Assembly (NCBI GenBank): GCA_024235695.1
Contig: JACKLX010000001.1
Location: forward strand, 1-64,000
Length of the DNA stretch: 64,000 nt
Source: Accumulibacter sp.
Lineage (GTDB): Bacteria; Pseudomonadota; Gammaproteobacteria; Burkholderiales; Rhodocyclaceae
Reading direction: 5' to 3'
Shown here: piece by piece, positions 47,715 through 57,179 of the stretch
Numbering within the stretch: position 1 is the stretch's first letter
Layout: each line of letters starts with the position of its first letter
Notes under the pieces: model-generated
What the model was told of the DNA's origin: nothing
Database searches by the model: none
The model's input: only the letters and a program-made list of their open reading frames with translations
Translations under genes and position numbers: made by a program

Positions 47715-48605
47715 CTATTCCTTTACACCGGCAAGGCACACCCAGCCGTCGCGCGTGTCGACACGCTGCAGGGGCAGGTAGCTTGCATACGCAGAGATCA
47801 GCTCGTCGGCCTGCTCGACCAGGATCCCGGACAGCGCCAGTCTGCCGCCCGGACGAACGTGAGCACAGATCGCCGGTGCCAGCACCCGCAGCGGATTGGC
47901 CAGAATGTTGGCGACGACGATGTCGAACTGGCCGTCAAGGGGGCGTTCGGAACTCTGGAAGCGAGCTTCGACGCCGTTACGCTCGGCATTGCTGATCGAT
48001 GCGCTTACCGCCTGCACATCGATATCGACGCCAAGCACGTCGGTGGCACCGAGCCGGGCCGAGGCGATCGCCAGGATGCCGGAGCCACAGCCGTAGTCGA
48101 GAACCGACGTCGCCGGCGTCACCACGGACTCGAGCCATTCGAGGCACAGACGAGTGGTCGGATGCGAGCCGGTACCGAAGGCCATTCCCGGGTCGAGGAC
48201 CAGGACGATGGCCTGCGGATCGGGGGGCTGGTGCCAGGAAGGAACGATCCACAGGCGCTCGGAGACGCGAATCGGTTCGAATTGCGCCTGTGTCAGTCGC
48301 ACCCAGTCCTGTTCGGCAACTTCTTCCTGCGTGTACGACGGCGCCTCGTCAAGACCGGCCAGCGCCGCGCAGACGCCGACCAGTCGCCTGGCATCAACTG
48401 CCGGGTCGAGCAGTGCGACGACGCGTGAGTGCTCCCAGCCGGGTCGGGTGATCGACCCCGGTTCGCCGAACTGCGGCGTTTCGTCCGGCGTGCCGGCGTC
48501 GGCGTCCTCGATCGTCGCCGCCAGCGCTCCCTGCTCCAGCAGCGCGTCGGCCAGGGCGTCGGCGTGCAGGCAGTCGGTAGCGATGCTGAGGGATAGCCAG
48601 GCCAT
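47715..48605 (-). CDS. prmA: Ribosomal protein L11 methyltransferase
   Basis: Trimethylates L11 with SAM. 296 residues; N-terminal substrate domain (WLSLSIATDCLHADALADAL), linker, then the class I domain with DPGMAFGTGSHPTTRLCLEW, motif I VLDYGCGSGILAIASARLGA and the NILANPL catalytic block. It lies between accC (15 bases) and the DUF3426 gene (3 bases), so accB-accC-prmA-DUF3426 is one likely operon. Confidence 0.95.
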   Translation of the reverse strand: MAWLSLSIATDCLHADALADALLEQGALAATIEDADAGTPDETPQFGEPGSITRPGWEHSRVVALLDPAVDARRLVGVCAALAGLDEAPSYTQEEVAEQDWVRLTQAQFEPIRVSERLWIVPSWHQPPDPQAIVLVLDPGMAFGTGSHPTTRLCLEWLESVVTPATSVLDYGCGSGILAIASARLGATDVLGVDIDVQAVSASISNAERNGVEARFQSSERPLDGQFDIVVANILANPLRVLAPAICAHVRPGGRLALSGILVEQADELISAYASYLPLQRVDTRDGWVCLAGVKE

Positions 48606-48620
48606 GATGATCGCCGCCGG

Positions 48621-49985
48621 TCAGCCGCCCTTCTTGACCTCGTTCTTGGCAGCCAGCCGCTGCTCGAGAAAGTGGATGCTGATGCCACCGTCCATGAAAC
48701 TGCCGTCGTGCATCAGTTCCTGATGCAGGGCGATATTGGTCTTGATGCCTTCGATGCTCATTTCCGACAGCGCCGTCCGCATCCGGCGAATCGCCTGGTC
48801 ACGGCTGTCACCGTAGGCGATCACCTTGGCAACCATCGAATCGTAGTGCGGCGGCACGGTGTAACCCTGGTAAATATGCGAGTCGACGCGAATGCCGGGC
48901 CCGCCTGGCGGATGATAGAAGCTGATCCTTCCCGGCGACGGGACGAAGGTATGGGAGTCTTCGGCGTTGATGCGGCATTCGATCGCGTGCCCCCGGAAAA
49001 CGAGGTCGCGTTGCTTGAAGCGCAGCCGCTCGCCGTGCGCGATACGAATCTGCTCGGCGACCAGATCGATGCCGCTGATCAGCTCGGTAACCGGATGTTC
49101 GACCTGGATGCGGGTGTTCATCTCGATGAAATAGAACTCGCCATTCTCGTAAAGAAACTCGAAGGTTCCCGCACCGCGATAGTTGATCCGCCGGCACGCC
49201 TCGGCGCAGCGTTCGCCGATCCGCACGATGTGGCGTGAAGCGATGCCCGGCGCGGGCGCCTCCTCGATGATTTTCTGGTGACGGCGCTGCATCGAGCAAT
49301 CGCGCTCGCCAAGGTAGACGGCGCTCCGGTGACTGTCGGCCAGGATCTGGATTTCGATATGCCGCGGATTTTCCAGGTACTTCTCCAGATAGACGTTCGG
49401 ATTGCCGAAGAAATTCTGCGCCTCCGCCCGGGTCATGGTGACGGCGTTGGCCAGCGCCGCTTCGGTATGGACGACCCGCATGCCGCGACCGCCGCCGCCG
49501 CCGGCGGCCTTGATGATCACCGGGTAACCGACCTCCCTGGCAATGCGCAGGATCTCCCTGGGATCCTCGGGCAAGGCGCCCTCTGAGCCCGGTACGCAGG
49601 GCACGCCGGCGGCGCGCATGGCGTCCTTGGCCGACACCTTGTCACCCATCAGGCGAATCGTTTCCGGCCGTGGCCCGATGAAAACGAAGCCCGACGATTC
49701 CACACGCTCGGCGAAATCGGCGTTCTCGGACAGGAAGCCATAACCCGGATGGATCGCTTCCGAATCGGTGACCTCGGCCGCCGAGATGATCGCCGGCACA
49801 TTGAGATAACTCAGTGCCGACGGCGGCGGGCCAATACAGACCGACTCGTCGGCGAGTCGGACGTACTTCGCTTCGCGATCGGCCTCGGAGTGCACGACGA
49901 CGGTCTTGATGCCGAGTTCGCGACAGGCGCGCTGGATACGAAGGGCGATCTCTCCGCGGTTGGCAATGAGGACTTTCCCGAACAT
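48621..49985 (-). CDS. accC: Acetyl-CoA carboxylase, biotin carboxylase subunit
   Basis: ATP-dependent carboxylation of biotin on AccB, first half reaction of fatty acid synthesis. 454 residues. [20 protein letters not shown] start, [15 protein letters not shown], the glycine-rich ATP lid [14 protein letters not shown] and the [14 protein letters not shown] catalytic block are all present. Follows accB by 15 bases. Confidence 0.97.
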   Translation of the reverse strand: MFGKVLIANRGEIALRIQRACRELGIKTVVVHSEADREAKYVRLADESVCIGPPPSALSYLNVPAIISAAEVTDSEAIHPGYGFLSENADFAERVESSGFVFIGPRPETIRLMGDKVSAKDAMRAAGVPCVPGSEGALPEDPREILRIAREVGYPVIIKAAGGGGGRGMRVVHTEAALANAVTMTRAEAQNFFGNPNVYLEKYLENPRHIEIQILADSHRSAVYLGERDCSMQRRHQKIIEEAPAPGIASRHIVRIGERCAEACRRINYRGAGTFEFLYENGEFYFIEMNTRIQVEHPVTELISGIDLVAEQIRIAHGERLRFKQRDLVFRGHAIECRINAEDSHTFVPSPGRISFYHPPGGPGIRVDSHIYQGYTVPPHYDSMVAKVIAYGDSRDQAIRRMRTALSEMSIEGIKTNIALHQELMHDGSFMDGGISIHFLEQRLAAKNEVKKGG

Positions 49986-50000
49986 GAGCGACGCGTCTCC

Positions 50001-50453
50001 CTAGCCGATGACGAACAGTGGCTCGCCGTACTCGACCGGTTCGCCGTTTTCGACCAGGATGGCCAGGACCGTTCCGGCATGGTCGGCGTCGATCTCGTTG
50101 AGCAGCTTCATGGCTTCGATGATGCACAGTGTGTCGCCCGCTTTCACCGCGCTGCCGACCTCGACGAAGGGCGAGGCGCTGGGGCCGGATGCGCGATAGA
50201 AGGTGCCAACCATCGGCGCCTTGACGACATCGCCTTCCGGCAGCGCCAGTTCATCCGCCTGGCTGATCGCCGGGGCAGTCGCGGCAGCCATTGCCGGCGC
50301 CGCGAACGGCAGCGTCGTGGCATGGGCGTGCGGGGAAATCGCCCCGCCGTGCTTGACGATGCGAACCTTTTCTTCGGCGTCGTTGATCTCGAGTTCGGTG
50401 ATGCTCGACCCCTCGACGAGATCGATGAGTTTCTTGAGCTTGCGCAGATCCAT
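50001..50453 (-). CDS. accB: Acetyl-CoA carboxylase, biotin carboxyl carrier protein
   Basis: 150 residues. N-terminal dimer-type region [20 protein letters not shown], an Ala/Pro-rich linker, and the biotinyl domain with Lys116 in IEAMKLLNE, the site of biotinylation by BirA. The [11 protein letters not shown] thumb region is intact. The start is set at the conserved MDLRKLK; upstream frame is not protein-like. First gene of accB-accC. Confidence 0.96.
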   Translation of the reverse strand: MDLRKLKKLIDLVEGSSITELEINDAEEKVRIVKHGGAISPHAHATTLPFAAPAMAAATAPAISQADELALPEGDVVKAPMVGTFYRASGPSASPFVEVGSAVKAGDTLCIIEAMKLLNEIDADHAGTVLAILVENGEPVEYGEPLFVIG

Positions 50454-50539
50454 GAATTCTCTCCGGATGAATATTCTTGCTTGCAGCAACACGTTCGACA
50501 GGCGCCAGACGGCCTTCGCCGTCAATCGGAGTCCTCAGA

Positions 50540-51040
50540 TCACTCCGCAGAAACCCTGCTCAGCAAGTACTCGAGTGCCAGCAGGTAACCCTCACTGCCA
50601 AGCCCGGTGATGACGCCAATCGCCAGATCGGAGAAGTACGAGTGGTGGCGAAAAGATTCACGCGCGTGCACGTTGGAGAGGTGGACTTCGATAAAGGGGA
50701 TTCCGGTTCCGGCAACGGCATCGCGGAGTGCGACGCTGGTGTGCGTATACGCGGCGGGGTTGATGATCATGTAACGGACGCCTTGCTGACCGGCGGCGTG
50801 CACCCGCTCGATCAGTGCTCCCTCATGATTGCTCTGAAAGCATTCCAGGTTGACGCCGGCCGCTTCGGCACGGTTCGCCAGGGCCATGTTGATCTCGGCC
50901 AGCGTGGTCGAACCATAGTGTTTGGGTTCGCGCGTGCCGAGGAGGTTGAGATTGGGGCCATGGATGACCAGCAGGCGGGCAATGGCGACTGTCTCGTCAC
51001 TTTCCGGTGCCGCGCTCGCTGAATTCTTTTGCTTCTTCAT
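50540..51040 (-). CDS. aroQ: 3-dehydroquinate dehydratase, type II
   Basis: Third step of the shikimate pathway. 166 residues: [54 protein letters not shown] and [20 protein letters not shown] cover the lid, catalytic Tyr/Arg and substrate His. It precedes accBC with an 86-base gap, the arrangement common to many proteobacteria. A 20-residue N-terminal extension ([19 protein letters not shown]) is present. Confidence 0.95.
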   Translation of the reverse strand: MKKQKNSASAAPESDETVAIARLLVIHGPNLNLLGTREPKHYGSTTLAEINMALANRAEAAGVNLECFQSNHEGALIERVHAAGQQGVRYMIINPAAYTHTSVALRDAVAGTGIPFIEVHLSNVHARESFRHHSYFSDLAIGVITGLGSEGYLLALEYLLSRVSAE

Positions 51041-51089
51041 GGCCGCAAGTTTGCCGCAAATCGCGGCTTTTTGTCCAGCAAGACAAGCC

Positions 51090-51641
51090 TCAGCGCGACG
51101 TCGCGCGAGCCAGGAAACGCTCGAGTTCGGCCTCCGACAGGGGTCCCAGGCGGACCAGAGAGAGCTCCTTGGCGGGCGAAATAACGACGGTATACGGCAG
51201 GCTCAGCGTGGTATTGCCAAATTGTTGCGCCAGGTCGACGGCTTGCGAGCCACCGATCAGCAGCGGATAACTGATCGCCTGGCGCTCGGCAAAAGCCTCG
51301 ACGCTCTCGGCAGAATCGAGTGCGATGCCGACAAACTGGACTCCTTTCGCTGCATATCGGACCTGCAGGCGAGAAAATGCCGGCATCTCCTCACGACAGG
51401 GTGGGCACCAGGTGGCCCAGAAATTGACCACCAGGGTCTTTCCTTGCCACTGCGAGAATGGCTGTGGCCGGCCCCCGGCATCGTCCAGACGGCTGGCGAA
51501 GAGCTGCCCCACCGCTGCCGCCGGGTTGGCGACTGTTAGCTGCTCGATCGAACCCAAACGCTGCGATACGGCGTAGATAACCGCGAGAACCGCGACGATC
51601 ATCGCAAACAGCCCGACCAGCCGGAGACCGCGCCGGTTCAT
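51090..51641 (-). CDS. TlpA/ResA-type membrane-anchored thioredoxin
   Basis: 183 residues. An N-terminal anchor ([19 protein letters not shown]) exposes the thioredoxin domain to the periplasm; active site Cys79-Pro-Pro-Cys82 in [15 protein letters not shown], cis-Pro in SLPYTVVIS. Probably a disulfide reductase in cytochrome c maturation or general thiol control. Overlaps the upstream hypothetical gene by four bases. Confidence 0.9.
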   Translation of the reverse strand: MNRRGLRLVGLFAMIVAVLAVIYAVSQRLGSIEQLTVANPAAAVGQLFASRLDDAGGRPQPFSQWQGKTLVVNFWATWCPPCREEMPAFSRLQVRYAAKGVQFVGIALDSAESVEAFAERQAISYPLLIGGSQAVDLAQQFGNTTLSLPYTVVISPAKELSLVRLGPLSEAELERFLARATSR

Positions 51642-52246
51642 CGGTCGCTTGCCGAGCTGGCGAGCAGCTTGTTGACCACCTCGAGGCGCGCGTGTTCGCG
51701 TACCCTGCCGTCGCGCGTCCGGACACTGACACGCTCTTCGTCGCGTGGATAGACCACCAGGTTGACCAGCGCGTCATCGTCGAAGACGGTCAGCACCGCC
51801 TCGGCGCGGTCGCTGCGCGGCAGGCTGTGGCGATAGTCGATACGCTCGTTGAGCAGAAAGATCTCGACCTCCTTGGCGCTGTCGGTGAATAACTGGATGT
51901 CGATCTCGCTGTAGCGGCCGGCGGTCCCCTCGAGCACCGGCCCGCTGAGGTAGGGATTGAAGCGCTGCACGGCCGCCATCATGCGAGCGGCGACGCGCAG
52001 CAGGTGAAGGTTTCGCTGCCGCTGCTCGCGGTCCTGGAAGAGACGCTGGTAGGTCCGCAGCTCGGCATCAACCTCGCGGTCGTCAGGCATCGGCGCACTG
52101 GCCGGCACGCCAAGGCGGCGCGCCGCCTTGCGCTTGGCCAGCGCCGGCTCGGTAACGCCGTCCTCGGCCATCAGCCGCGCGGCGAGGCTGGCAATCAGGC
52201 TGCGCTGCTGGGCATTGTTGCGCTGGCGATCCTGTCGGCTGCTCAT
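51638..52246 (-). CDS. Conserved hypothetical, nucleotidyltransferase-like
   Basis: 202 residues, cytosolic. The N-terminal helical region (AARLMAEDGVTEPALAKRKA) is Arg-rich; the second half (NPYLSGPVLEGTAGRYSEID then IQLFTDSAKEVEIFLLN) suggests the strand order of a minimal nucleotidyltransferase, but the GS-x-DxD motif is not clear. It is coupled to the TlpA-like gene (4-base overlap) and divergent from mpl. No function assigned. Confidence 0.75.
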   Translation of the reverse strand: MSSRQDRQRNNAQQRSLIASLAARLMAEDGVTEPALAKRKAARRLGVPASAPMPDDREVDAELRTYQRLFQDREQRQRNLHLLRVAARMMAAVQRFNPYLSGPVLEGTAGRYSEIDIQLFTDSAKEVEIFLLNERIDYRHSLPRSDRAEAVLTVFDDDALVNLVVYPRDEERVSVRTRDGRVREHARLEVVNKLLASSASDR

Positions 52247-52357
52247 GGAAGCGATCCGATGGCTGGGCGGTATCCGTACGGTTGGCGAGGCAGAGCGTGG
52301 CGCCGGGAGGGGTACAATCGCGCCTGGCTCGGGGCCATTCTAACTTGGATCGCTGAC

Positions 52358-53716
52358 ATGCATATTCATATCCTCGGCATCTGTGGCACCTTCATGGGCG
52401 GTGTGGCCCAGCTGGCGCGCGCCGCCGGGCATCGCGTGACCGGCTGCGACAGCGGCGTCTATCCGCCGATGAGCAGGCAGCTCGAAGCGGCCCAGATCGA
52501 ACTCGTCGAAGGCTACGACGCTGCCCAGACGTCCTTCGAGCCCGACTGCTACCTGGTCGGCAACGCCATTTCACGTGGCAATCCGCTGCTTGAGGAGATC
52601 CTCGACCGCGGCCTGCCCTACCTTTCCGGCCCGCAGTGGCTGGCGGAGCACGTCCTGGCCGGCCGCTGGGTGCTGGCGGTCGCCGGCACCCACGGCAAGA
52701 CGACGACTGCCGCCATGCTGGCATGGATTCTCGAATACGCCGGCCTCAGCCCCGGCTTCCTGATCGGCGGCGTGCCGATGAATTTCGGTGTCTCCGCGCG
52801 CTTGTCCGGCAAGGACGTCAACTCGCCGTTTTTCGTCATCGAAGCGGATGAATACGACAGCGCTTTCTGCGACAAGCGCTCGAAGTTCGTGCACTACCGT
52901 CCGCGAACGGCGGTCCTCAACAACCTTGAATTCGATCATGCAGACATCTTCGCCGATCTGGCGGCGATCGAGACGCAGTTTCACCACCTGGTGAGGACCT
53001 TGCCAGGCAATGGGCTGATTCTCTCGAACGCTGCGGAGGGCAGTCTGGAGCGCGTTCTGGCGCGCGGCTGCTGGACGCCCGTCGAGCGCTTCAACGACGC
53101 CCGCGGCTGGCACGCGATCGGTGACGACGCTGACGGCTCATTGCTTCTGCACCAGGACGAACAGGTGGTCGGCAGCAGCCGCTGGCAGCTGAGCGGTCAG
53201 CACAACCGCAACAACGCGCTGGCCGCCCTGCTCGCGGCAAGACACGTCGGCGTGCCGTTGGCGCAGGGACTGGCGGCGCTCGCCGATTTCGCGAGCGTCA
53301 AGCGCCGCCTGGAGCTGCGCGGCAGCGCCCGCGGCATCGCTGTCTATGACGACTTCGCGCACCACCCGACGGCGATCGCGACAACCCTGGCCGGCCTGCG
53401 GCGCAAGGGCGGCCAGGCGCGCATCCTGGCGGTCATCGAGCCGCGCTCGAACACCATGAAACTGGGGGTGATGAAGGCCGCGCTGGCCGCCAGCCTCGCC
53501 GATGCCGACCTGGTTTTCTGCTACGCCGGAGGCCTCGGCTGGGACGCCGCCGAGGCGCTCGCGCCACTCGCCGACAAAGCCTTCGTCGACGACGATCTGG
53601 CCAGGCTGGTAGCACGAATTGCCGGACGCAGCGGCGCCGGTGATCAGATCGTGGTGATGAGCAACGGTGGCTTTGGCGGCATCCACGAGAAACTGCTGGC
53701 GGCTCTCGCGGCCTGA
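52358..53716 (+). CDS. mpl: UDP-N-acetylmuramate:L-Ala-gamma-D-Glu-meso-DAP ligase
   Basis: Murein tripeptide recycling ligase, 452 residues. Starts MHIHILGICGTFMGGVAQL (UDP-binding Rossmann), with P-loop VAGTHGKTTTAAMLAWIL, EADEYDSAFCDKRSKFVHY and the Mur C-terminal domain VYDDFAHHPTAIATTLAGLR. Those residues, particularly the start and EYDSAFCDKRSK, distinguish Mpl from MurC. A TACAAT (52313-52318) may be the -10 box. Converges with ctaB. Confidence 0.94.
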   Translation: MHIHILGICGTFMGGVAQLARAAGHRVTGCDSGVYPPMSRQLEAAQIELVEGYDAAQTSFEPDCYLVGNAISRGNPLLEEILDRGLPYLSGPQWLAEHVLAGRWVLAVAGTHGKTTTAAMLAWILEYAGLSPGFLIGGVPMNFGVSARLSGKDVNSPFFVIEADEYDSAFCDKRSKFVHYRPRTAVLNNLEFDHADIFADLAAIETQFHHLVRTLPGNGLILSNAAEGSLERVLARGCWTPVERFNDARGWHAIGDDADGSLLLHQDEQVVGSSRWQLSGQHNRNNALAALLAARHVGVPLAQGLAALADFASVKRRLELRGSARGIAVYDDFAHHPTAIATTLAGLRRKGGQARILAVIEPRSNTMKLGVMKAALAASLADADLVFCYAGGLGWDAAEALAPLADKAFVDDDLARLVARIAGRSGAGDQIVVMSNGGFGGIHEKLLAALAA

Positions 53717-53720
53717 TCGA

Positions 53721-54617
53721 TCAGCGCAGGAAATGGTCGGCGAGCAGCGCCGCGAAGAGCAGCGTCAGGTAAACGATCGAGTAGCGGAAGGTCAACCTCG
53801 CCAGCTTGTCGCTGTAGTCACGCCACAGGGTGACGCTGTAGACCAGGAAGATCGCGTCGAGGATCAACGCGGCGACCAGATACCAGGGACCGCTCATCCC
53901 CAGGGTGTAGGGCAGGATGGTCGCGCCGGTCAGCATCACCACGTAGAGCAGGCTGTGCAGGCAGGTCAGGCGAATGCCGTGGGTCACCGGCAGCATCGGC
54001 AGGCCTGACTTGGCGTAATCGGCGCAGCGATAGCACGCCAGTGCCCAGAAATGCGGTGGCGTCCAGATGAAGATGATCAGGAAGAGGACCAGCGCTTCGG
54101 CGCCGACCTGACCGGTGATCGCCGCCCAACCCAACAGCGGCGGCATGGCGCCGGAGGCGCCGCCAATCACGATGTTCATCGGTGTCGCCGGCTTGAGCAC
54201 GACAGTGTAGATCACGGCGTAGCCGAGAAAAGTCGCCAGCGTCAGCCACATCGTCAGCGGGTTGACGAAGGCGTGCAGAAGCCACAGCCCGAGGCCACCG
54301 ATCAGCGTCGCCAGGGTCAGCGTTTCGGTCGCCGAGACCTCGCCGCGAGCTGTCGGGCGGGCGCGCGTCCGCGCCATCAGGGCATCGATGTGCTGCTCGA
54401 TCAGGCAGTTGATCGCTGCCGCAGCGCCCGCGACCAGCGCGATGCCGACCGAGGCGGCGACAAAAAGCGCGAAAGGCGGGTAAGCCGGCGCGGCCAGGAA
54501 CATGCCGATCATCGCGGTGAACACGATCAGGCTGTTGACCCGCGGTTTGCACAACTCGAAAAACGCTGCCAGCCGCTGCCCGGGCGAACGTCTGGAACTG
54601 GTACTGATCACTGCCAT
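53721..54617 (-). CDS. ctaB: Protoheme IX farnesyltransferase (heme O synthase)
   Basis: UbiA-family prenyltransferase that converts heme B to heme O for the aa3 oxidase encoded nearby. 298 residues, about nine helices. [20 protein letters not shown] holds the first Asp-rich catalytic block, [20 protein letters not shown] is the heme O synthase signature, and [10 protein letters not shown] the second block. AGGAA precedes the ATG at 54617. Last gene of the DUF2244-cox2-like-ctaB unit. Confidence 0.95.
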   Translation of the reverse strand: MAVISTSSRRSPGQRLAAFFELCKPRVNSLIVFTAMIGMFLAAPAYPPFALFVAASVGIALVAGAAAAINCLIEQHIDALMARTRARPTARGEVSATETLTLATLIGGLGLWLLHAFVNPLTMWLTLATFLGYAVIYTVVLKPATPMNIVIGGASGAMPPLLGWAAITGQVGAEALVLFLIIFIWTPPHFWALACYRCADYAKSGLPMLPVTHGIRLTCLHSLLYVVMLTGATILPYTLGMSGPWYLVAALILDAIFLVYSVTLWRDYSDKLARLTFRYSIVYLTLLFAALLADHFLR

Positions 54618-54746
54618 CTGCTTTCCTGTTCTATGCTGCCCGCGAATTCCCCGGCCGCCGCGCGCTGCCAGAGCCATCGCTGCCCGGCGCGACCGTCACA
54701 GCTCTCCGCTGGGCAGCGGAACCGACAAAATGACGCGATACCGCGT

Positions 54747-55100
54747 TCAACTGCCGAAGTGAATGCTGAACAAGACGTAGTCGACGAACAGCAGAATCGC
54801 AAACGGCACCATTGCCCACAACCACTGCACCGTCCCGGTCGGCCCGGAACACCCTTCCGGCTGATCGCGGACATCCCGACGGTGCTGGATCATGGTGTAC
54901 ACCATGATGCCAAAAACGGCAACGAACAACACCGTGATGACGACCATGAAATAGCCGTGAATCGACAGCGGTTGGCGGCCGCTGGCAGCGATGGTCGCAA
55001 AGCTGGCGCTGTAATCCGCCCGTGCCAGCAGGGGAATCGCCGCCAGCAGGGCGGCATGGCGGCCAGCCGGCCGCGCACCAAAACCATGAAGCCTCTTCAA
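54747..55100 (-). CDS. Cytochrome c oxidase subunit II-like protein lacking the CuA domain
   Basis: 117 residues: a signal-like or first hydrophobic segment, then the two-helix hairpin of subunit II (IHGYFMVVITVLFVAVFGIM and TVQWLWAMVPFAILLFVDYV). It ends right after helix 2, where the CuA cupredoxin domain should begin, so no copper ligands exist. The full-length ctaC lies 0.9 kb away on the other strand. It starts next to the DUF2244 gene stop (1 base). An assembly or subunit-stabilising role is possible; degeneration of an old ctaC copy is the alternative. Confidence 0.75.
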   Translation of the reverse strand: MKRLHGFGARPAGRHAALLAAIPLLARADYSASFATIAASGRQPLSIHGYFMVVITVLFVAVFGIMVYTMIQHRRDVRDQPEGCSGPTGTVQWLWAMVPFAILLFVDYVLFSIHFGS

Positions 55101-55601
55101 TTACGCTCCCCGGAGAGGATTGTCGGGCCAGGCTGCACCCAGGTTCTTCTGCAACTCGTTACCGAGCGTCATTCTTTGCTCTGCTGTCAGTAATCGTCCG
55201 ACTTCAACCAGCTTGCCATGCGAACCGATCAGCAGGCGGTGGCCGGCGTGCGCCGGGGACTTCGGGCGGTGCAGCCTGGCCCAGTACGGATGGAACTCGT
55301 GGCGCTCGAACCGCGCGCCCCGACGCGTCTCGATCGTCAGCCGCTCTGCCTCGAGGGTGATCCGCTCGAAGTCGTTGGCCGTTGCCTGGACATGGCGCAG
55401 CGCGTACCACAGCAAAGCCAGATCCAGGCCCGTGAACGGAAGCACGGGCCAGGCGCCAAAATACGAGAAAGTGAGGGCAATGGCGCCGGAAAAAGCCGCT
55501 GTGGCAGCAAACACCCAGTTCGATGCGGCCACCGAAAGCGCACTGTTCGGCCGGGCCAGCCACGTTCGAACGGTCGGCGTCTGTGCAGCAACCAGGCTCA
55601 T
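55101..55601 (-). CDS. DUF2244 integral membrane protein
   Basis: 166 residues with two helices (FAATAAFSGAIALTFSYFGA and the following LDLALLWYAL) and a C-terminal soluble domain (ERLTIETRRGARFERHEFHP). DUF2244 genes regularly lie next to cox clusters; function unknown. GGGAGG precedes the ATG at 55601. First gene of the minus-strand unit, with an FNR-type box 45 bases upstream. Confidence 0.85.
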   Translation of the reverse strand: MSLVAAQTPTVRTWLARPNSALSVAASNWVFAATAAFSGAIALTFSYFGAWPVLPFTGLDLALLWYALRHVQATANDFERITLEAERLTIETRRGARFERHEFHPYWARLHRPKSPAHAGHRLLIGSHGKLVEVGRLLTAEQRMTLGNELQKNLGAAWPDNPLRGA

Positions 55602-55645
55602 CAACGCCTCCCGGACAACCAGACGCAGGCACGGCCCGGCTGGAG

Positions 55646-55659
55646 TTGACCCAAATCAA
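55646..55659. promoter_or_regulatory. FNR/Anr-type box upstream of DUF2244-ctaB unit
   Basis: TTGACCCAAATCAA matches TTGAT-N4-ATCAA at 9 of 10 positions. Confidence 0.6.
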
Positions 55660-55978
55660 GGTATTGGCCGGGAAATTCTAGCACGCGGCTCGACGCTGTT
55701 GGCAACAGACCGCCTCCGGACAACGGCCGGCACGGGTGATGCTCGGGCATCGCAGCAGCGCGCTGCGCGCCCCCTGACGATCACTTGCGGTGACCTCGGC
55801 AGGATTTTTTTCGGCCGCGAATTGATTCAGATCAATTGGAGTGTGTTAACCTTCGGCGCTGGTGAAAAACTGGAACGGGGTCCGAATGCGACCCTTTTTG
55901 GCACGTTTTCGACAACGCCAGATGTTTGCGCCAATGCTGTGCGGCACGGCGCCGACCCTGTCGGGGGAGAGGGAGAAG
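55660..55978. other. Divergent regulatory region of the cox locus
   Basis: About 320 bases between the DUF2244 unit and ctaC. Holds the second FNR-type box and the ctaC ribosome-binding site; the ctaC frame is open back to 55862, but that part lacks coding character. No consensus sigma-70 promoter stands out. Confidence 0.5.
55822..55835. promoter_or_regulatory. FNR/Anr-type box upstream of ctaC
   Basis: TTGATTCAGATCAA is a perfect TTGAT-N4-ATCAA dyad, 144 bases ahead of the ctaC start. FNR or Anr control of the oxidase by oxygen is inferred. Confidence 0.75.
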
Positions 55979-57148
55979 ATGGCACGACACTCAAATAATG
56001 ATCACGACAGCAAGCGTTTGCGAACCCGCTTCACCGGACGGCTGTTCGCCGGACTGCTCGGTTTGCTCAGTAGCGCGGCCAACGCGGCCTGGGAGCTGAA
56101 CCTTCAGGAACCGGTTACCGCCACGGCCCGCCGCGTCTACGAACTACACAGCCTCCTGTTGTGGGTAATTGCCGTAATTTTCGTCGGCGTCTTTGCCGTC
56201 GTCGCTTACTCACTGGTCTTCCATCGCAAGTCGAAGGGCCACAAACCGGCGACTTTCCACGACAACACGGCGGTCGAGCTCGCGTGGACGATCGTCCCGA
56301 CGCTGATTCTCATCGCCATCGCCTTCCCGGCCACGTCGGCCCTGGTCGACATGCGCGACACCTCGCAACCCGACGTCACCGTCAAGGTCACCGGCTATCA
56401 GTGGAAATGGGGCTACGAGTACCTCACCGGTGACGCCGCCGGCATCAAGTACATGAGCGTGCTGTCCACGCCACGCGACCAGATCGAGAACAAGGCTCCC
56501 AAGGGCGAACACTATCTGCTCGAGGTCGATCACCCGCTGGTGGTGCCGGTTGGCAAGAAAGTGCGCATTCTCACGACCGCCAACGACGTCATTCACAACT
56601 GGTCGGTGCCGGCATTTGCGGTCAAGACCGATGCTGTCCCCGGTTTCCTGCGTGACACCTGGTTCCGCGCCGAGAAGGAAGGCACTTACCGAGGGCAGTG
56701 TTCGGAGCTCTGCGGCAAGGACCACGGCTTCATGCCGGTGGTCGTCGAAGTGGTTTCCGAAGAAAAGTACGCCGCCTGGGTTGCCGATCAGAAGCAGCAG
56801 ATGGCGGCAGTTGCCGAAGACCCGAACAAGGCGTGGACGCTCGAAGAACAGGTTGCCCTTGGCGAGAAGGTCTACACCGCCAACTGTGCCGCCTGCCATC
56901 AGGCCAACGGCGAGGGATTGCCACCGGCGTTCCCGGCTCTCAATGGCTCCAAGATCGCCACCGGACCGCAGCAGGCGCATCTCGAACTCGTCATCAACGG
57001 CAAGCCGGGTACGGCGATGGCGGCCTTCGGAGGACAGTTGAGCGACACGGATATCGCGGCCGTTGTAGCGTACGAGCGCAACGCCTGGACCAACAAGCTC
57101 GGCGAAGTGATTCAGCCCGCCGACGTCAAGGCGCTTCGCGGCAAGTAA
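55979..57148 (+). CDS. ctaC: Cytochrome c oxidase subunit II with fused cytochrome c domain
   Basis: 389 residues. Signal peptide ending SSAANA, two transmembrane helices, then the CuA domain with Cys241, Cys245, His249 and Met252 in QCSELCGKDHGFM. A C-terminal cytochrome c follows: heme site Cys303-x2-Cys306-His307 (NCAACHQANGEG) and an axial Met in the GTAMAAFGGQL region. Such caa3-like fusions bind the electron donor covalently. The start is placed at the ATG after GGGAGA; three upstream ATG/GTG codons are possible but lie in the leader. Confidence 0.93.
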   Translation: MARHSNNDHDSKRLRTRFTGRLFAGLLGLLSSAANAAWELNLQEPVTATARRVYELHSLLLWVIAVIFVGVFAVVAYSLVFHRKSKGHKPATFHDNTAVELAWTIVPTLILIAIAFPATSALVDMRDTSQPDVTVKVTGYQWKWGYEYLTGDAAGIKYMSVLSTPRDQIENKAPKGEHYLLEVDHPLVVPVGKKVRILTTANDVIHNWSVPAFAVKTDAVPGFLRDTWFRAEKEGTYRGQCSELCGKDHGFMPVVVEVVSEEKYAAWVADQKQQMAAVAEDPNKAWTLEEQVALGEKVYTANCAACHQANGEGLPPAFPALNGSKIATGPQQAHLELVINGKPGTAMAAFGGQLSDTDIAAVVAYERNAWTNKLGEVIQPADVKALRGK

Positions 57149-57179
57149 TCGCGCCACAGGCCATCAGGAGAATCTGACT

